Below, one piece after another: positions 35,548 to 43,613 of a stretch of 64,000 nucleotides of DNA (its first letter is position 1; each line of letters opens with the position of its first letter). Both the position numbers and the translations under genes were made by a program. Below the pieces are notes generated by a model that saw only the letters and a list, made by a program, of their open reading frames with translations, had not been told where the DNA came from and searched no databases. The DNA is from Spirosoma validum. Its GTDB lineage: Bacteria; Bacteroidota; Bacteroidia; Cytophagales; Spirosomataceae. The DNA lies in the NCBI RefSeq assembly GCF_014699035.1, contig NZ_JACXAA010000002.1, positions 682,001 to 746,000 on the forward strand, given 5' to 3'.

Positions 35548-36147
35548 ATGAGAACGTTTTCCAAACACGTTTGGGTCGCCTTGTTAGGTACCGCCATTAT
35601 CTCTTCCTGCAGCCGTCCGGTTGCTTACTTCCAGCCCCAGGCTCGGGAACAATTCAAGTCGACTCCTGTAGAAGCGGTTGCGGTTGCTACACCCGCTCAG
35701 CCTGTTGAGGCCGCACCAGTAGCAACGCCTGCCCCCGCCCTAGTCGCCACCCCAGCAGAACAAGTTGCCCAGGCAAAGCAGGCTATCAGTCAGGTAGAAG
35801 CGTATGTGCGTAACGACAGCAAACTGGCCTCCAACAAAAAGCTGACCAAGCGCATGAGTCGGGTAAGTGAGTTGTTAACGACTGCGAATCCACAGGCAAT
35901 GTCGGCTACGAAAACAGCAGGCGCTCAAAAAACTACCCTGATGCAGCGATTTATGCTCAAAAAGATTGACAAACAGATCAAAAATCATTTGTCGCCTGAG
36001 AAGCCAATGGCCAAGTCACTGCTGACAATTGGTTTGATTATCGGTATCATTGGTCTGATCCTATTAATTCTTAATGCTGCTGCGCCACTTGGTCTCATTG
36101 CTCTGATCGTTGGCTTGGCGCTGATTCTGGTCGACTTGATACGTTAA
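35548..36147 (+). CDS. tandem lipoprotein family, copy 3
   Basis: The third paralogue is 199 residues. The ATG at 35548 (MRTFSKHVWVALLGTA) is the one aligned with copy 4; an ATG two codons earlier is possible. The lipobox is IISSC, then SRPVAYFQPQAREQF. The linker is a run of Val, Ala, Thr and Pro. From 35724 to 35856 its DNA is identical to copy 4 (133 bases), while the 3' part has diverged, indicating recent conversion or duplication. The C-terminal hairpin is present (LLTIGLIIGIIGLILLIL). A perfect hairpin terminator follows. Confidence 0.78.
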   Translation: MRTFSKHVWVALLGTAIISSCSRPVAYFQPQAREQFKSTPVEAVAVATPAQPVEAAPVATPAPALVATPAEQVAQAKQAISQVEAYVRNDSKLASNKKLTKRMSRVSELLTTANPQAMSATKTAGAQKTTLMQRFMLKKIDKQIKNHLSPEKPMAKSLLTIGLIIGIIGLILLILNAAAPLGLIALIVGLALILVDLIR

Positions 36148-36206
36148 GTCGCGAGGCAGATTACGTATCGCAGCCACAACAGAGATTTTTACTATTGCAT
36201 CCTTCC

Positions 36207-36243
36207 TCGGCGTAGACACTTGGTACAAAAGTGTCTACGCCGA
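36207..36243 (+). terminator. terminator of lipoprotein copy 3
   Basis: Fifteen-base perfect arms (36207-36221 and 36229-36243) around a 7-base loop are followed by a TTTT run. It lies 60 bases past the copy 3 stop. Confidence 0.85.
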
Positions 36244-36392
36244 TTTTGGTACAGAAGGGCTAACAAAAGGCGATCCTGCCGATAAAACGCCTGGACAATT
36301 TTGATACTTTTTTTATGAAGAGTGCTAACAAACGAACAGAGTTGTAGTTGATGAGGTTGGTAACTCATTTCTTCACATTAAACGCCATATCT

Positions 36393-37007
36393 ATGAGCAC
36401 GCTTTCTAAGCATCTTTTTGCCGCCCTGCTGGGTACCGCCATTATCTCTTCCTGCAGCCGTCCGGTTGCTTATTTCCAACCCCAGGCTCGGGAACAATTT
36501 AAGTCGACTCCCGTAGAAGCAGTTGCGGTTGCTACACCAGTTCAACCTGTTGAGGCCTCGCCCGTAGAAACGCCTGCCCCCGCCCTAGTCGCCACCCCAG
36601 CAGAACAAGTTGCCCAGGCAAAGCAGGCTATCAGTCAGGTAGAAGCGTATGTGCGTAACGACAGCAAACTGGCCTCCAACAAAAAGCTGACCAAGCGCAT
36701 GGAACGACTTAATCAGTTACTGACGACTACCAGCACTAAAGCGACCCTTACGCCTAATGCCGCATCGACCCAAAAAACAACGTTGATGCAGCGAATGATG
36801 TTGAAGAAACTTGATAAGAAAATTAAAAACCACGTAGCGCCTGAGGAGACAAAGGTGATGAGCTCTAATATGCGTTTAGGTCTTATCATTGGTCTCGTTG
36901 GTTTGCTGCTTTGGATATTGGGCGGTGGTACGGTTCTGGGCGTAATTGGTCTGATTGGCTTCATTGTTGGTATCGTACTTGTCATTTTGGGCTTGGTTAA
37001 TACCTAG
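36393..37007 (+). CDS. tandem lipoprotein family, copy 4
   Basis: The fourth paralogue is 204 residues, starting at 36393 (MSTLSKHLFAALLGTA) with lipobox IISSC and SRPVAYFQPQAREQF. Its first two thirds are almost the same as copy 3 in DNA and protein, but the region after KRM (ERLNQLLTTTSTKATLTP) and the hairpin (RLGLIIGLVGLLLWILGGG) resemble copies 1 and 2 as much as copy 3, so it looks mosaic. It ends eight bases before the alpha/beta hydrolase gene, so those two genes may be co-transcribed. Confidence 0.78.
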   Translation: MSTLSKHLFAALLGTAIISSCSRPVAYFQPQAREQFKSTPVEAVAVATPVQPVEASPVETPAPALVATPAEQVAQAKQAISQVEAYVRNDSKLASNKKLTKRMERLNQLLTTTSTKATLTPNAASTQKTTLMQRMMLKKLDKKIKNHVAPEETKVMSSNMRLGLIIGLVGLLLWILGGGTVLGVIGLIGFIVGIVLVILGLVNT

Positions 37008-37015
37008 ACATACGA

Positions 37016-37738
37016 ATGCAAACGAATAGGACTGTATTGATTCTTATTCACGGACACGGCGTAGATGCTTCCATTTGGGATGGCATCTACGCCGATTTAG
37101 CATCATATGCTACCGTGTTGAAACCTGATTTCTCCCGGCTTACCAGCCATATAACCGTTGAGGCTTATGCCGAAGAGTTGTATGCGCAGTTGCAGTCGGC
37201 ACAGGTTGAAAAGGTTGTATTGGTTGGGCATTCGATGGGTGGGTACATCGCACTGGCTTTCGCTGACCAGCATCCGGAGATGGTGAAGGGACTAGTCCTG
37301 TTTCATTCAACGGCTACTGCCGATGACGAAAGTCGGCGGGAGATACGTCGTCAGGCCATTGAAGGACTGAAAAACGAGGGTACAATTCCATTCATTCAGA
37401 AACAAATGCCCAAGATGGTAGCGTCCAGCTACCCACCTGAAAAAACGCGGGCATTGATCGATCGTTTTCTGGGTTTGTCTGCCGATGCACTCATTGCCGG
37501 TATGACCGCTATGGCTAACCGCCCTGACCGAACAAATGTATTGCGTAATGCCAGATTCCCGGTGCTGCTGATATTGGGTCGGGATGATCAGGTGATTCCT
37601 TTTGAAAAAACGGCCAAACTGGCTGACTTATCCCCTATGATAAGCGTAGCGCCAATTGAACAAGCCGGGCATTTAGGCATGGTTGAACAACCGGAAGCAT
37701 CTGTAAACGTGTTGAAATCATTTATCAACCAGCTTTAA
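37016..37738 (+). CDS. alpha/beta hydrolase
   Basis: The 240-residue protein is an alpha/beta-hydrolase fold enzyme. The nucleophile serine is in GHSMGG near residue 75; the acid is in ILGRDDQVIP and the histidine in QAGHLGMVEQP. The oxyanion HG motif (LIHGHG) is near residue 12. No signal peptide is seen, so it is cytosolic. The lid region (about 115-170) is helical, as in esterases and C-C bond hydrolases. Substrate is unknown. It starts eight bases after lipoprotein copy 4, with a terminator after the stop. Confidence 0.9.
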   Translation: MQTNRTVLILIHGHGVDASIWDGIYADLASYATVLKPDFSRLTSHITVEAYAEELYAQLQSAQVEKVVLVGHSMGGYIALAFADQHPEMVKGLVLFHSTATADDESRREIRRQAIEGLKNEGTIPFIQKQMPKMVASSYPPEKTRALIDRFLGLSADALIAGMTAMANRPDRTNVLRNARFPVLLILGRDDQVIPFEKTAKLADLSPMISVAPIEQAGHLGMVEQPEASVNVLKSFINQL

Positions 37739-37759
37739 GGCTGACCGGTTGCTAAGAAG

Positions 37760-37783
37760 AAGGAAGCTGGACCAGGCTTCCTT
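37760..37783 (+). terminator. terminator after the alpha/beta hydrolase gene
   Basis: Eight-base perfect arms (37760-37767 and 37776-37783), extended by TGG/CCA inside, are followed by a T tract (TTTTTGTG). Confidence 0.8.
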
Positions 37784-37892
37784 TTTGTGTTTTAACCCCT
37801 TTTTCAAGGGATTATCCGTAAACTTGCATCTTATTTTATGAGGAGCTATTGGCTGGGCTGAAATGGGTCCCGCCGATTTATCGTTTAAAAGA

Positions 37893-39026
37893 ATGGCTGA
37901 ATTATTTAACGTTTATCCGCTATACGACATTGAACCCGTTCGGGCGCAGGGTAGCTATCTCTGGGACACTAACGGTACCCGCTATCTCGATCTCTACGGT
38001 GGCCATGCCGTGATTTCCGTTGGTCATACGCATCCGCGTTACGTACAGGCGCTGACCGATCAACTGCATAAGATTTCGTTCTATTCCAATTCCGTCCGGA
38101 TTCCGCAGCAGCAGGAACTGGCCGATAAACTAGGCGCTCTTTCCGATCAACCTGACTATGCCCTCTTTTTGTGCAATTCGGGGGCTGAAGCGAATGAAAA
38201 CGCGCTGAAACTCGCGTCATTCCACAATGGACGGACAAAAGTCGTTGCGTTCAAAAAAAGCTTTCATGGACGTACTGCCGGGGCTGTGGCGGCTACAGAT
38301 AACCCCGCGATTGTTGCCCCCGTTAATTACAATCAGCATGTTACGTTCCTGCCTTATAACGATTCAGAAGCCGCACGAGCAGGTATTACGTCAGATACCT
38401 GTGCGGTGATTGTCGAAGGTATTCAGGGAGTAGGTGGTATTCAGGTTGCGACGGATGAGTTTTTGCAGACACTTCGTCAACGCTGCGACGAAACGGGTAC
38501 CATATTAATTCTGGACGGTGTTCAGTGTGGGTATGGACGTTCAGGTAAGTTTTTTTCGCACCAGTTCAGTGGCATCGAAGCGGATATTATTTCGATGGCG
38601 AAGGGTATGGGTAATGGCTTTCCCATTGGCGGCATCCTGATCTCCCCCAAATTTAAAGCCAGTTATGGCCTGCTGGGCACTACATTCGGTGGAAATCACC
38701 TGGCCTGTACGGCCGGTATTGCGGTTTTAGACATCATGAAAGAGGAAGGGCTGATGGAAAATGCCGCACGTATGGGTACCTATTTCATGGATGGTATTCG
38801 GCAGATTGGTGGCTACAAAGACTTGCGTGGCCGGGGCCTGATGATCGGTATTGAGTATGACTTTCCGGTCGATTCACTACGTAAAACCTTGTTGTTCGAA
38901 CACAAGCAGTTTACGGGCGTGGCGGGTAAAACGATTATCCGGCTGCTGCCTTCGCTGGCCGTCGGTATCGACGAAGCCGATCAATTCCTGGAAGCATTAC
39001 GTAAAGAAATAAGTGTTTTATCATAA
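37893..39026 (+). CDS. argD: acetyl/succinylornithine aminotransferase ArgD
   Basis: ArgD makes the N-acyl-ornithine intermediate of arginine synthesis by PLP-dependent transamination. The ATG at 37893 (MAELFNVYPLYDIEPVRA) gives 377 residues. Class III aminotransferase signatures are present: LDLYGGHAVISVGH, CNSGAEANE, LILDGVQCGYGRSGKF, and the PLP lysine in SMAKGMGNGFPIGG. The usual DEVQTG motif reads DGVQCG: the Asp that pairs with the pyridine nitrogen is kept, but the following Glu is Gly. It leads the argD-argF'-argB run with gaps of 80 bases each, typical of Bacteroidota. The acyl group is probably succinyl, given its neighbour. Confidence 0.92.
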   Translation: MAELFNVYPLYDIEPVRAQGSYLWDTNGTRYLDLYGGHAVISVGHTHPRYVQALTDQLHKISFYSNSVRIPQQQELADKLGALSDQPDYALFLCNSGAEANENALKLASFHNGRTKVVAFKKSFHGRTAGAVAATDNPAIVAPVNYNQHVTFLPYNDSEAARAGITSDTCAVIVEGIQGVGGIQVATDEFLQTLRQRCDETGTILILDGVQCGYGRSGKFFSHQFSGIEADIISMAKGMGNGFPIGGILISPKFKASYGLLGTTFGGNHLACTAGIAVLDIMKEEGLMENAARMGTYFMDGIRQIGGYKDLRGRGLMIGIEYDFPVDSLRKTLLFEHKQFTGVAGKTIIRLLPSLAVGIDEADQFLEALRKEISVLS

Positions 39027-39106
39027 TGGTCTCATCAGGGTGTTTAACGAATTAGCCCTGGCTGGGGTTGTTACTCAATTCTCTGTGCCTCTGCGTTTAA
39101 CTACTA

Positions 39107-40066
39107 ATGACCAATTTTCTTTCCCTCGCCGACGTCACGAATGTTGACGCACTGATTCAGTCTGGTCGCGATGCCAAAGCCAACCCGTTTGCCGACCAGC
39201 AACTTGGTAAAAACAAAACCATCGGTCTGATCTTTTTTAATTCGAGTTTGCGGACGCGGTTAAGTACGCAGAAAGCCGCTCAGAATCTGGGAATGAACGT
39301 CATGACAATGAATGTCGGGCAGGACAGCTGGGGTCTGGAAATGGAAGAGGGCGTACTAATGAATGCTGACAAAGCCGAACACGTCCGGGAAGCTGCTGCC
39401 GTGATGGGTCGATATTGTGACATAATCGGGATTCGGGCGTTTGCCGAATTGCAGGATCGGGACAAGGATTATCGGGAGCAGGTGATGCATCAATTTGCTA
39501 CGTATGCGAAAGTGCCGATCGTTAATCTGGAATCTGCTACGCGCCATCCGCTGCAATCTCTGGCCGACTGTATCACCATTGAGGAATCGAAGACGGTAAA
39601 ACGCCCCAAAGTTGTGCTGACCTGGTTACCTCATTTCAAACCCTTGCCCCAGGCGGTTGCTAATTCGTTTTGCGAGTGGATGAACGCCCGCGCCCTGTCA
39701 GGTGACGTTGATTTTGTCGTGACGCATCCGAAAGGCTACGAACTTGCGCCTGAATTTGTCGGTAATACACCGGTGATTTACGATCAGAATGAAGCCTTCA
39801 AAGGGGCTGATTTTATCTACGGCAAAAACTGGTCATCCTATACACAATATGGGCAGGTACTCACGCAGGACCCATCCTGGGCTGTAACGATGGATGATCT
39901 GCGTTTAACGAACGACGGTAAATTCATGCATTGCCTGCCTGTTCGACGGAATTTGAAAGTATCCGATGAAGTACTCGACAGTCCCAGCTCGCTCGTTATC
40001 GAACAGGCTGCTAACCGGGAATGGTCGGCACAGGCGGTACTGAAAGAAATACTATCAACCATATAA
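39107..40066 (+). CDS. argF': N-succinylornithine carbamoyltransferase (ArgF')
   Basis: This enzyme transfers the carbamoyl group to N-acylated ornithine in the acylated arginine route of Bacteroidota. The 319-residue protein has the carbamoyl-phosphate loop FFNSSLRTRLST (Ser47-Arg51), the HPLQSLAD block at 147-154, and the FMHCLPVRRNLKVSDEV loop. At the position that sets acyl preference (Pro90 in the B. fragilis succinyl enzyme, Glu92 in the Xanthomonas acetyl enzyme), it has Ala90 in NADKAEHV, which lacks the Glu of acetyl enzymes. The call of succinyl preference follows from that and from phylogeny. The argB gene follows behind a long imperfect hairpin. Confidence 0.9.
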   Translation: MTNFLSLADVTNVDALIQSGRDAKANPFADQQLGKNKTIGLIFFNSSLRTRLSTQKAAQNLGMNVMTMNVGQDSWGLEMEEGVLMNADKAEHVREAAAVMGRYCDIIGIRAFAELQDRDKDYREQVMHQFATYAKVPIVNLESATRHPLQSLADCITIEESKTVKRPKVVLTWLPHFKPLPQAVANSFCEWMNARALSGDVDFVVTHPKGYELAPEFVGNTPVIYDQNEAFKGADFIYGKNWSSYTQYGQVLTQDPSWAVTMDDLRLTNDGKFMHCLPVRRNLKVSDEVLDSPSSLVIEQAANREWSAQAVLKEILSTI

Positions 40067-40140
40067 GGAGTAAAGGGAGGAGGGAAGACAGGGTAGAAGG
40101 AAACCCCTCTCGTCCCTTTCTTCCCTCCTCTCTTTACTCC
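40067..40140. repeat. purine/pyrimidine long inverted repeat between argF' and argB
   Basis: Arms 40067-40087 and 40120-40140 are complementary at 20 of 21 positions. The left arm is almost pure purine and the right almost pure pyrimidine, so the spacer can form a stem of G/A against C/T. It may act as a terminator or intercistronic stabiliser between the two genes. Confidence 0.7.
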
Positions 40141-40147
40141 CTCACTC

Positions 40148-40930
40148 ATGCAAACACTCACTGTAATCAAAATAGGCGGGAACGTTATTGATGATCCGGC
40201 TGCTCTGAAACGTTTCCTGACCGCTTTCTCGACTATATCCGGCGCTAAAATTCTTATTCATGGTGGCGGAAAAGTGGCCACGCAGGTGGCTGCCAAATTG
40301 GGTATTGAAACCACCATGGTCGATGGTCGACGTATTACCGACCAGCCCATGCTCGACGTAGTGACGATGGTGTATGGCGGCTTGGTTAACAAACAGATCG
40401 TTGCTAAACTTCAGGCACTGGATGTTGATGCAATTGGCCTGACAGGTGCTGACGGCGGCACCGTTTTGGCCAGGAAGCGGCCAGTTAAGGACATTGACTA
40501 TGGCATGGTAGGGGACATAGAAGAGGTAGATTCCGGGCAGATTCAATTTTTCCTTCGTCAGGACTTAACACCCGTTTTTGCGCCGATTACCTATAGCAAA
40601 GAGGGAGACTTGCTCAATACCAACGCTGATACAATGGCCTCGGCAATTGCGGTGGATCTGGTCAGGCACAACGACGTAACGCTGGTGTATTGCTTCGAGA
40701 AAAAAGGGGTATTGAAAGATCCCAATGACGATACAAGTGTCATCAATGAGTTGACCCCCGCTTTGTACGCTGACTATAAAATGGCTGGCACCATCAACAA
40801 AGGAATGATTCCCAAATTAGACAATGCCTTCAAGGCGCTGGAAAGTGGCGTATCGAAAGTCATAATCTGTCACGCTGACGAGGTGGGTACTGCCGTCAGC
40901 CAAGGCGCTGGAACCACGTTGAGAAAGTAA
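40148..40930 (+). CDS. argB: acetylglutamate kinase ArgB (acylglutamate kinase)
   Basis: ArgB phosphorylates the N-acylglutamate in arginine synthesis. The 260-residue protein starts MQTLTVIKIGGNVID, with the kinase glycine motif IKIGGN and the second loop ILIHGGGK. The acylglutamate-binding region (VDGRRITDQPML) and the C-terminal Asn-rich DLLNTNADTMAS loop are present. The length matches the unregulated form without the N-terminal arginine-sensing helix, so direct arginine inhibition is not expected. It completes the argD-argF'-argB run; argC, argE and argG must lie elsewhere. Confidence 0.95.
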   Translation: MQTLTVIKIGGNVIDDPAALKRFLTAFSTISGAKILIHGGGKVATQVAAKLGIETTMVDGRRITDQPMLDVVTMVYGGLVNKQIVAKLQALDVDAIGLTGADGGTVLARKRPVKDIDYGMVGDIEEVDSGQIQFFLRQDLTPVFAPITYSKEGDLLNTNADTMASAIAVDLVRHNDVTLVYCFEKKGVLKDPNDDTSVINELTPALYADYKMAGTINKGMIPKLDNAFKALESGVSKVIICHADEVGTAVSQGAGTTLRK

Positions 40931-40945
40931 CGCCGACCGGTCGCG

Positions 40946-41479
40946 TTACTTCTCGGCCAGTAAATGGGCAACGCGCCGAACGCCAACAAATCGACGCTGG
41001 TAATAACTGGCATGCAGGTAATCGTAACGAACTCCGCCATTCCAGGCTGAATGGATGAATTTGATCTGATCGCCGATAACTTCTGTAATCAGCCCTACGT
41101 GCCCGATTCGGTTGCCGCCTGCACTATGCCCATTGAACAGGATCAGATCGCCGGGTTGGGCTTCGCCTTTGGTAACGGCCTCGCCAACATTTCCCTGAGC
41201 CGCGCTGGAATGAGGCAGCGCGACGCCGAAATGTTTATAACAGAAACGAGTGAAGCCAGAACAATCGAACCCATGGGTAGACGTTCCGCCAGAGCGGTAA
41301 CGGGTCGATAGATGGTCCTTGGCGAAGCTGATTACTTCTTTTACGATCGGGATGCTTTCGTAAAACTTTTCTTTTTTTGACGTTACGGTGGGTACCTCAA
41401 GTACGGTGGGTACGTTTTGCGCTTTAATGATGCCAAACGAGACAGTACAGACAACTGTCAGGAGCATTTTTCGTAGCAT
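40946..41479 (-). CDS. exported NlpC/P60 (C40) peptidase
   Basis: C40 peptidases cut cell-wall peptide stems. The 177-residue protein starts with a signal peptide (MLRKMLLTVVCTVSFGIIKAQ) and has the catalytic triad Cys73 (FDCSGF), His127 (IGHVG) and His143 (FIHSA). The PGDLILF turn, normal for the family, precedes the histidine. There is no SH3b or LysM domain in the protein, so it is a minimal periplasmic hydrolase. It is convergent with argB, 15 bases apart, and separated from the next minus-strand gene by about 320 bases that hold only a terminator. Confidence 0.93.
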   Translation of the reverse strand: MLRKMLLTVVCTVSFGIIKAQNVPTVLEVPTVTSKKEKFYESIPIVKEVISFAKDHLSTRYRSGGTSTHGFDCSGFTRFCYKHFGVALPHSSAAQGNVGEAVTKGEAQPGDLILFNGHSAGGNRIGHVGLITEVIGDQIKFIHSAWNGGVRYDYLHASYYQRRFVGVRRVAHLLAEK

Positions 41480-41684
41480 AAAGTAAGGGTCAAATCCAAG
41501 TTACGTTTATAAAAGTACCGCTTACTACTAATACTACCTATTATATGAGGAAAATTTTCTACAATGTTAAAGGAAATTTTTTATGCCAATCGCTCTAAGT
41601 CACTGACTATAAAAGAGCTTAAAGCAAAAAATGCCGATTGAAACTATTGGATTTTAATTTGTTAACTGATTCCTCATGTACAAA

Positions 41685-41742
41685 AAGAGCGGCCTTTTCG
41701 GATGGTACACACGATAGGTACCACGCCAGAAAGGCCGCTCTT
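41685..41742 (-). terminator. terminator of the small membrane protein gene at 41797
   Basis: Thirteen-base perfect arms (41685-41697 and 41730-41742) around a 32-base loop are followed on the minus strand by TTTTT. The rest of the gap 41480-41796 holds nothing recognised. Confidence 0.8.
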
Positions 41743-41796
41743 CATTGATGTTGTCTATGCCCAACAACCACCTTTATCGGATCATCAGCTGTGAAA

Positions 41797-42231
41797 TCAA
41801 AACCAGCCTGCACCGGAAATCCGGAAGGGCCAGGGAATAGAGGCCAGAATTAATAGCAAGCCTAATCCATAAAAAATACTGACCAACCGATGCTTTGTTG
41901 TGTCGTTGCTGGCTCGTTTCGAGCGTGAGTAACCAATCGTAATGAGTATAATGGCAATCAGCATGCCGGCCGTATGCTCCACACTGTAGAAACGATAGAG
42001 TTTTTCACTCATCATACCGAAATTAACCTTTGGGCTGATGAACAACAAAAGCAAGCCTATGATCAACTGCGTGTGTACCGAAATCAGGGTGAACAGGTTC
42101 AATTTGCGATTGCCATCGGTAAAGCTGTTTCGGCCTTGCCACCGGCTGATCGCTGTTGCTACAGCCGCTACTAACAGAATAAGGGCAATCCAGCGCAGCC
42201 CCGAGTGAGCATGTACTAATCCAGAATACAT
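41797..42231 (-). CDS. small four-helix membrane protein (cytochrome b-like by family name)
   Basis: The 144-residue product has four hydrophobic segments and several histidines near membrane ends (MYSGLVHAHSGLRW; SVHTQLIIG; SVEHTAGML; TKHRLVSIFYG). Cytophagales relatives are often annotated cytochrome b or DUF-type; haem binding is plausible but not proved. No signal cleavage site is seen. It is divergent from the DUF4286 gene, with an 86-base gap between the start codons. The terminator at 41685-41742 ends its transcript. Confidence 0.7.
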   Translation of the reverse strand: MYSGLVHAHSGLRWIALILLVAAVATAISRWQGRNSFTDGNRKLNLFTLISVHTQLIIGLLLLFISPKVNFGMMSEKLYRFYSVEHTAGMLIAIILITIGYSRSKRASNDTTKHRLVSIFYGLGLLLILASIPWPFRISGAGWF

Positions 42232-42317
42232 AAGTCAGGTATGTTTAACGAACGATTTGATCGGCAAAGAAACAACCAAATAGCCAACTTACACCGCTTG
42301 TTTGTTGTTTGCGCTAT

Positions 42318-42620
42318 ATGATTCTTTACAACACCACGTATAGCGTAGCTACTGAGATCGATACTGACTGGCTTCGCTGGATGAAATTATTCTTTCTGCC
42401 AGCTGCTATGGCTACTGAATTGCCTGTTGAACACAAAATTCTCCGTCTGCTGACTGAACTCGATAATGGGGGAGTCACGTATTCGGTTCAGCTCAATTTT
42501 TCGGCGATGGAAGATTACCTCGCCTATCAGGAGCTTCACGCCGATACGTTACGTAAGCGCATTCAGCACCGCTTCGGCAATCAGTTTGTGTCGTTTGATA
42601 CGTTGCTGGAAGATGTATAG
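42318..42620 (+). CDS. DUF4286 family protein
   Basis: The 100-residue protein has the DUF4286 pattern: MILYNTTYSVATEIDTDWLRW with a ferredoxin-like strand-helix start, then LLTELDNGGVTYSVQLNFS, and a C-terminal helix (ADTLRKRIQHRFG). Members occur singly in nearly all Bacteroidota and are of unknown function. The ATG at 42318 is chosen over an upstream TTG, because the family starts at this methionine. The fold is small and soluble. Confidence 0.88.
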   Translation: MILYNTTYSVATEIDTDWLRWMKLFFLPAAMATELPVEHKILRLLTELDNGGVTYSVQLNFSAMEDYLAYQELHADTLRKRIQHRFGNQFVSFDTLLEDV

Positions 42621-42659
42621 TTTGTCGAAGTTGCTCAGAATCGCTTTTCTGAAAATTAA

Positions 42660-43589
42660 TTACCGTTTTAACTTAGCTAATTCGGCTGGCGAAATAGTCA
42701 GTACCGTACCATGTCGGGTGCCTTTAGGAAAACGAATCTTGTCCGATATATCAGTCCAGGTTTGCAGGTCTTTTGACGCTACAGCGCCGTAGGTGTGCTC
42801 TGTGTATTTATCGAAATAAACTACCCACTGACCATCAACTTTTGCAACCGTTGGTCCCTCTGCCCAATAGTTACCCGTAATGGGCGGACTGGCTTTCGTA
42901 TAGGGACCCGTACTGGTTTTGCTGAACGCTACGCGTAGATTTTTCTGAGGAGGGGTTCGTGTTTCATCTTTTAAGAACATTACGTATTGCTGACCGTCTG
43001 TCTGGATTGTCGCGTCAATCACGTTAAAACCGGGTTCATAGAGCAGCTTAGCTGGCGTATAGGTCTTGAAATCCTTTGTGGTAACGTAGTACATCCGGTG
43101 GTTATAAGCGTTTTCAGCTTTGTCCTGCGTTTCCGGAAATTTCCCTTTGATGGTTGTTGCCCAGTAGATCATGTAGTCCTTCGTACGGCTGTCGTAAAGC
43201 AGTTCGGGGGCCCAGCAATTCCGTGCATCCGGTTCATGTTCCATAACCGGAATGGTCTGCTGCTCCGACCAGTGGATCAGGTCCTCAGATGATGCGTAAC
43301 CAATGCTTTTCTCATTCCAACTTACCGTCCAGACCATGTGAAATTTGCCATCAGCTCCCCGAATGATGCACGGGTCACGCATGAGCCTGTCTTTACCAGC
43401 CGTAGGCTTTAGAAACGAACTATCGCCTTTCAGGGATTGATATTGATAGCCATCGTTACTGTAAGCGAGATGCAGCCCGTCCTGACCGTTGTCTTTAAAG
43501 TAGGCAAACAGATAAACGGGGGCTGTTTTTTGAGCTAAAACCAGACTGCTCAACAGCAGAAAATAAACTATGGACAAGGTTCTTTTCAT
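42660..43589 (-). CDS. exported glycoside hydrolase family 43-like protein
   Basis: The 309-residue protein has a signal peptide (MKRTLSIVYFLLLSSLVLAQ) and a five-bladed beta-propeller sequence of the GH43 type, usually arabinosidase or xylosidase. Candidate catalytic residues are the Asp in LMRDPCIIR, the Asp of DARNCWAPELL or VIDATI, and the Glu in WAEGPTV. Several blades carry aromatic and glycine repeats (IGYASSEDLIHWSE; AVASKDLQTWTD). It starts 24 bases after the end of fbp on the minus strand, so the two share an operon. The sugar preference is not clear. Confidence 0.8.
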   Translation of the reverse strand: MKRTLSIVYFLLLSSLVLAQKTAPVYLFAYFKDNGQDGLHLAYSNDGYQYQSLKGDSSFLKPTAGKDRLMRDPCIIRGADGKFHMVWTVSWNEKSIGYASSEDLIHWSEQQTIPVMEHEPDARNCWAPELLYDSRTKDYMIYWATTIKGKFPETQDKAENAYNHRMYYVTTKDFKTYTPAKLLYEPGFNVIDATIQTDGQQYVMFLKDETRTPPQKNLRVAFSKTSTGPYTKASPPITGNYWAEGPTVAKVDGQWVVYFDKYTEHTYGAVASKDLQTWTDISDKIRFPKGTRHGTVLTISPAELAKLKR

Positions 43590-43613
43590 GAAGAAGTACT
43601 ACGAATGAAAACG

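Noticed and set aside
33926..37007. CRISPR-like or transposon-driven origin of the tandem lipoprotein array
   Set aside because: No repeats of spacer form, no terminal inverted repeats and no transposase; simple tandem duplication explains it.
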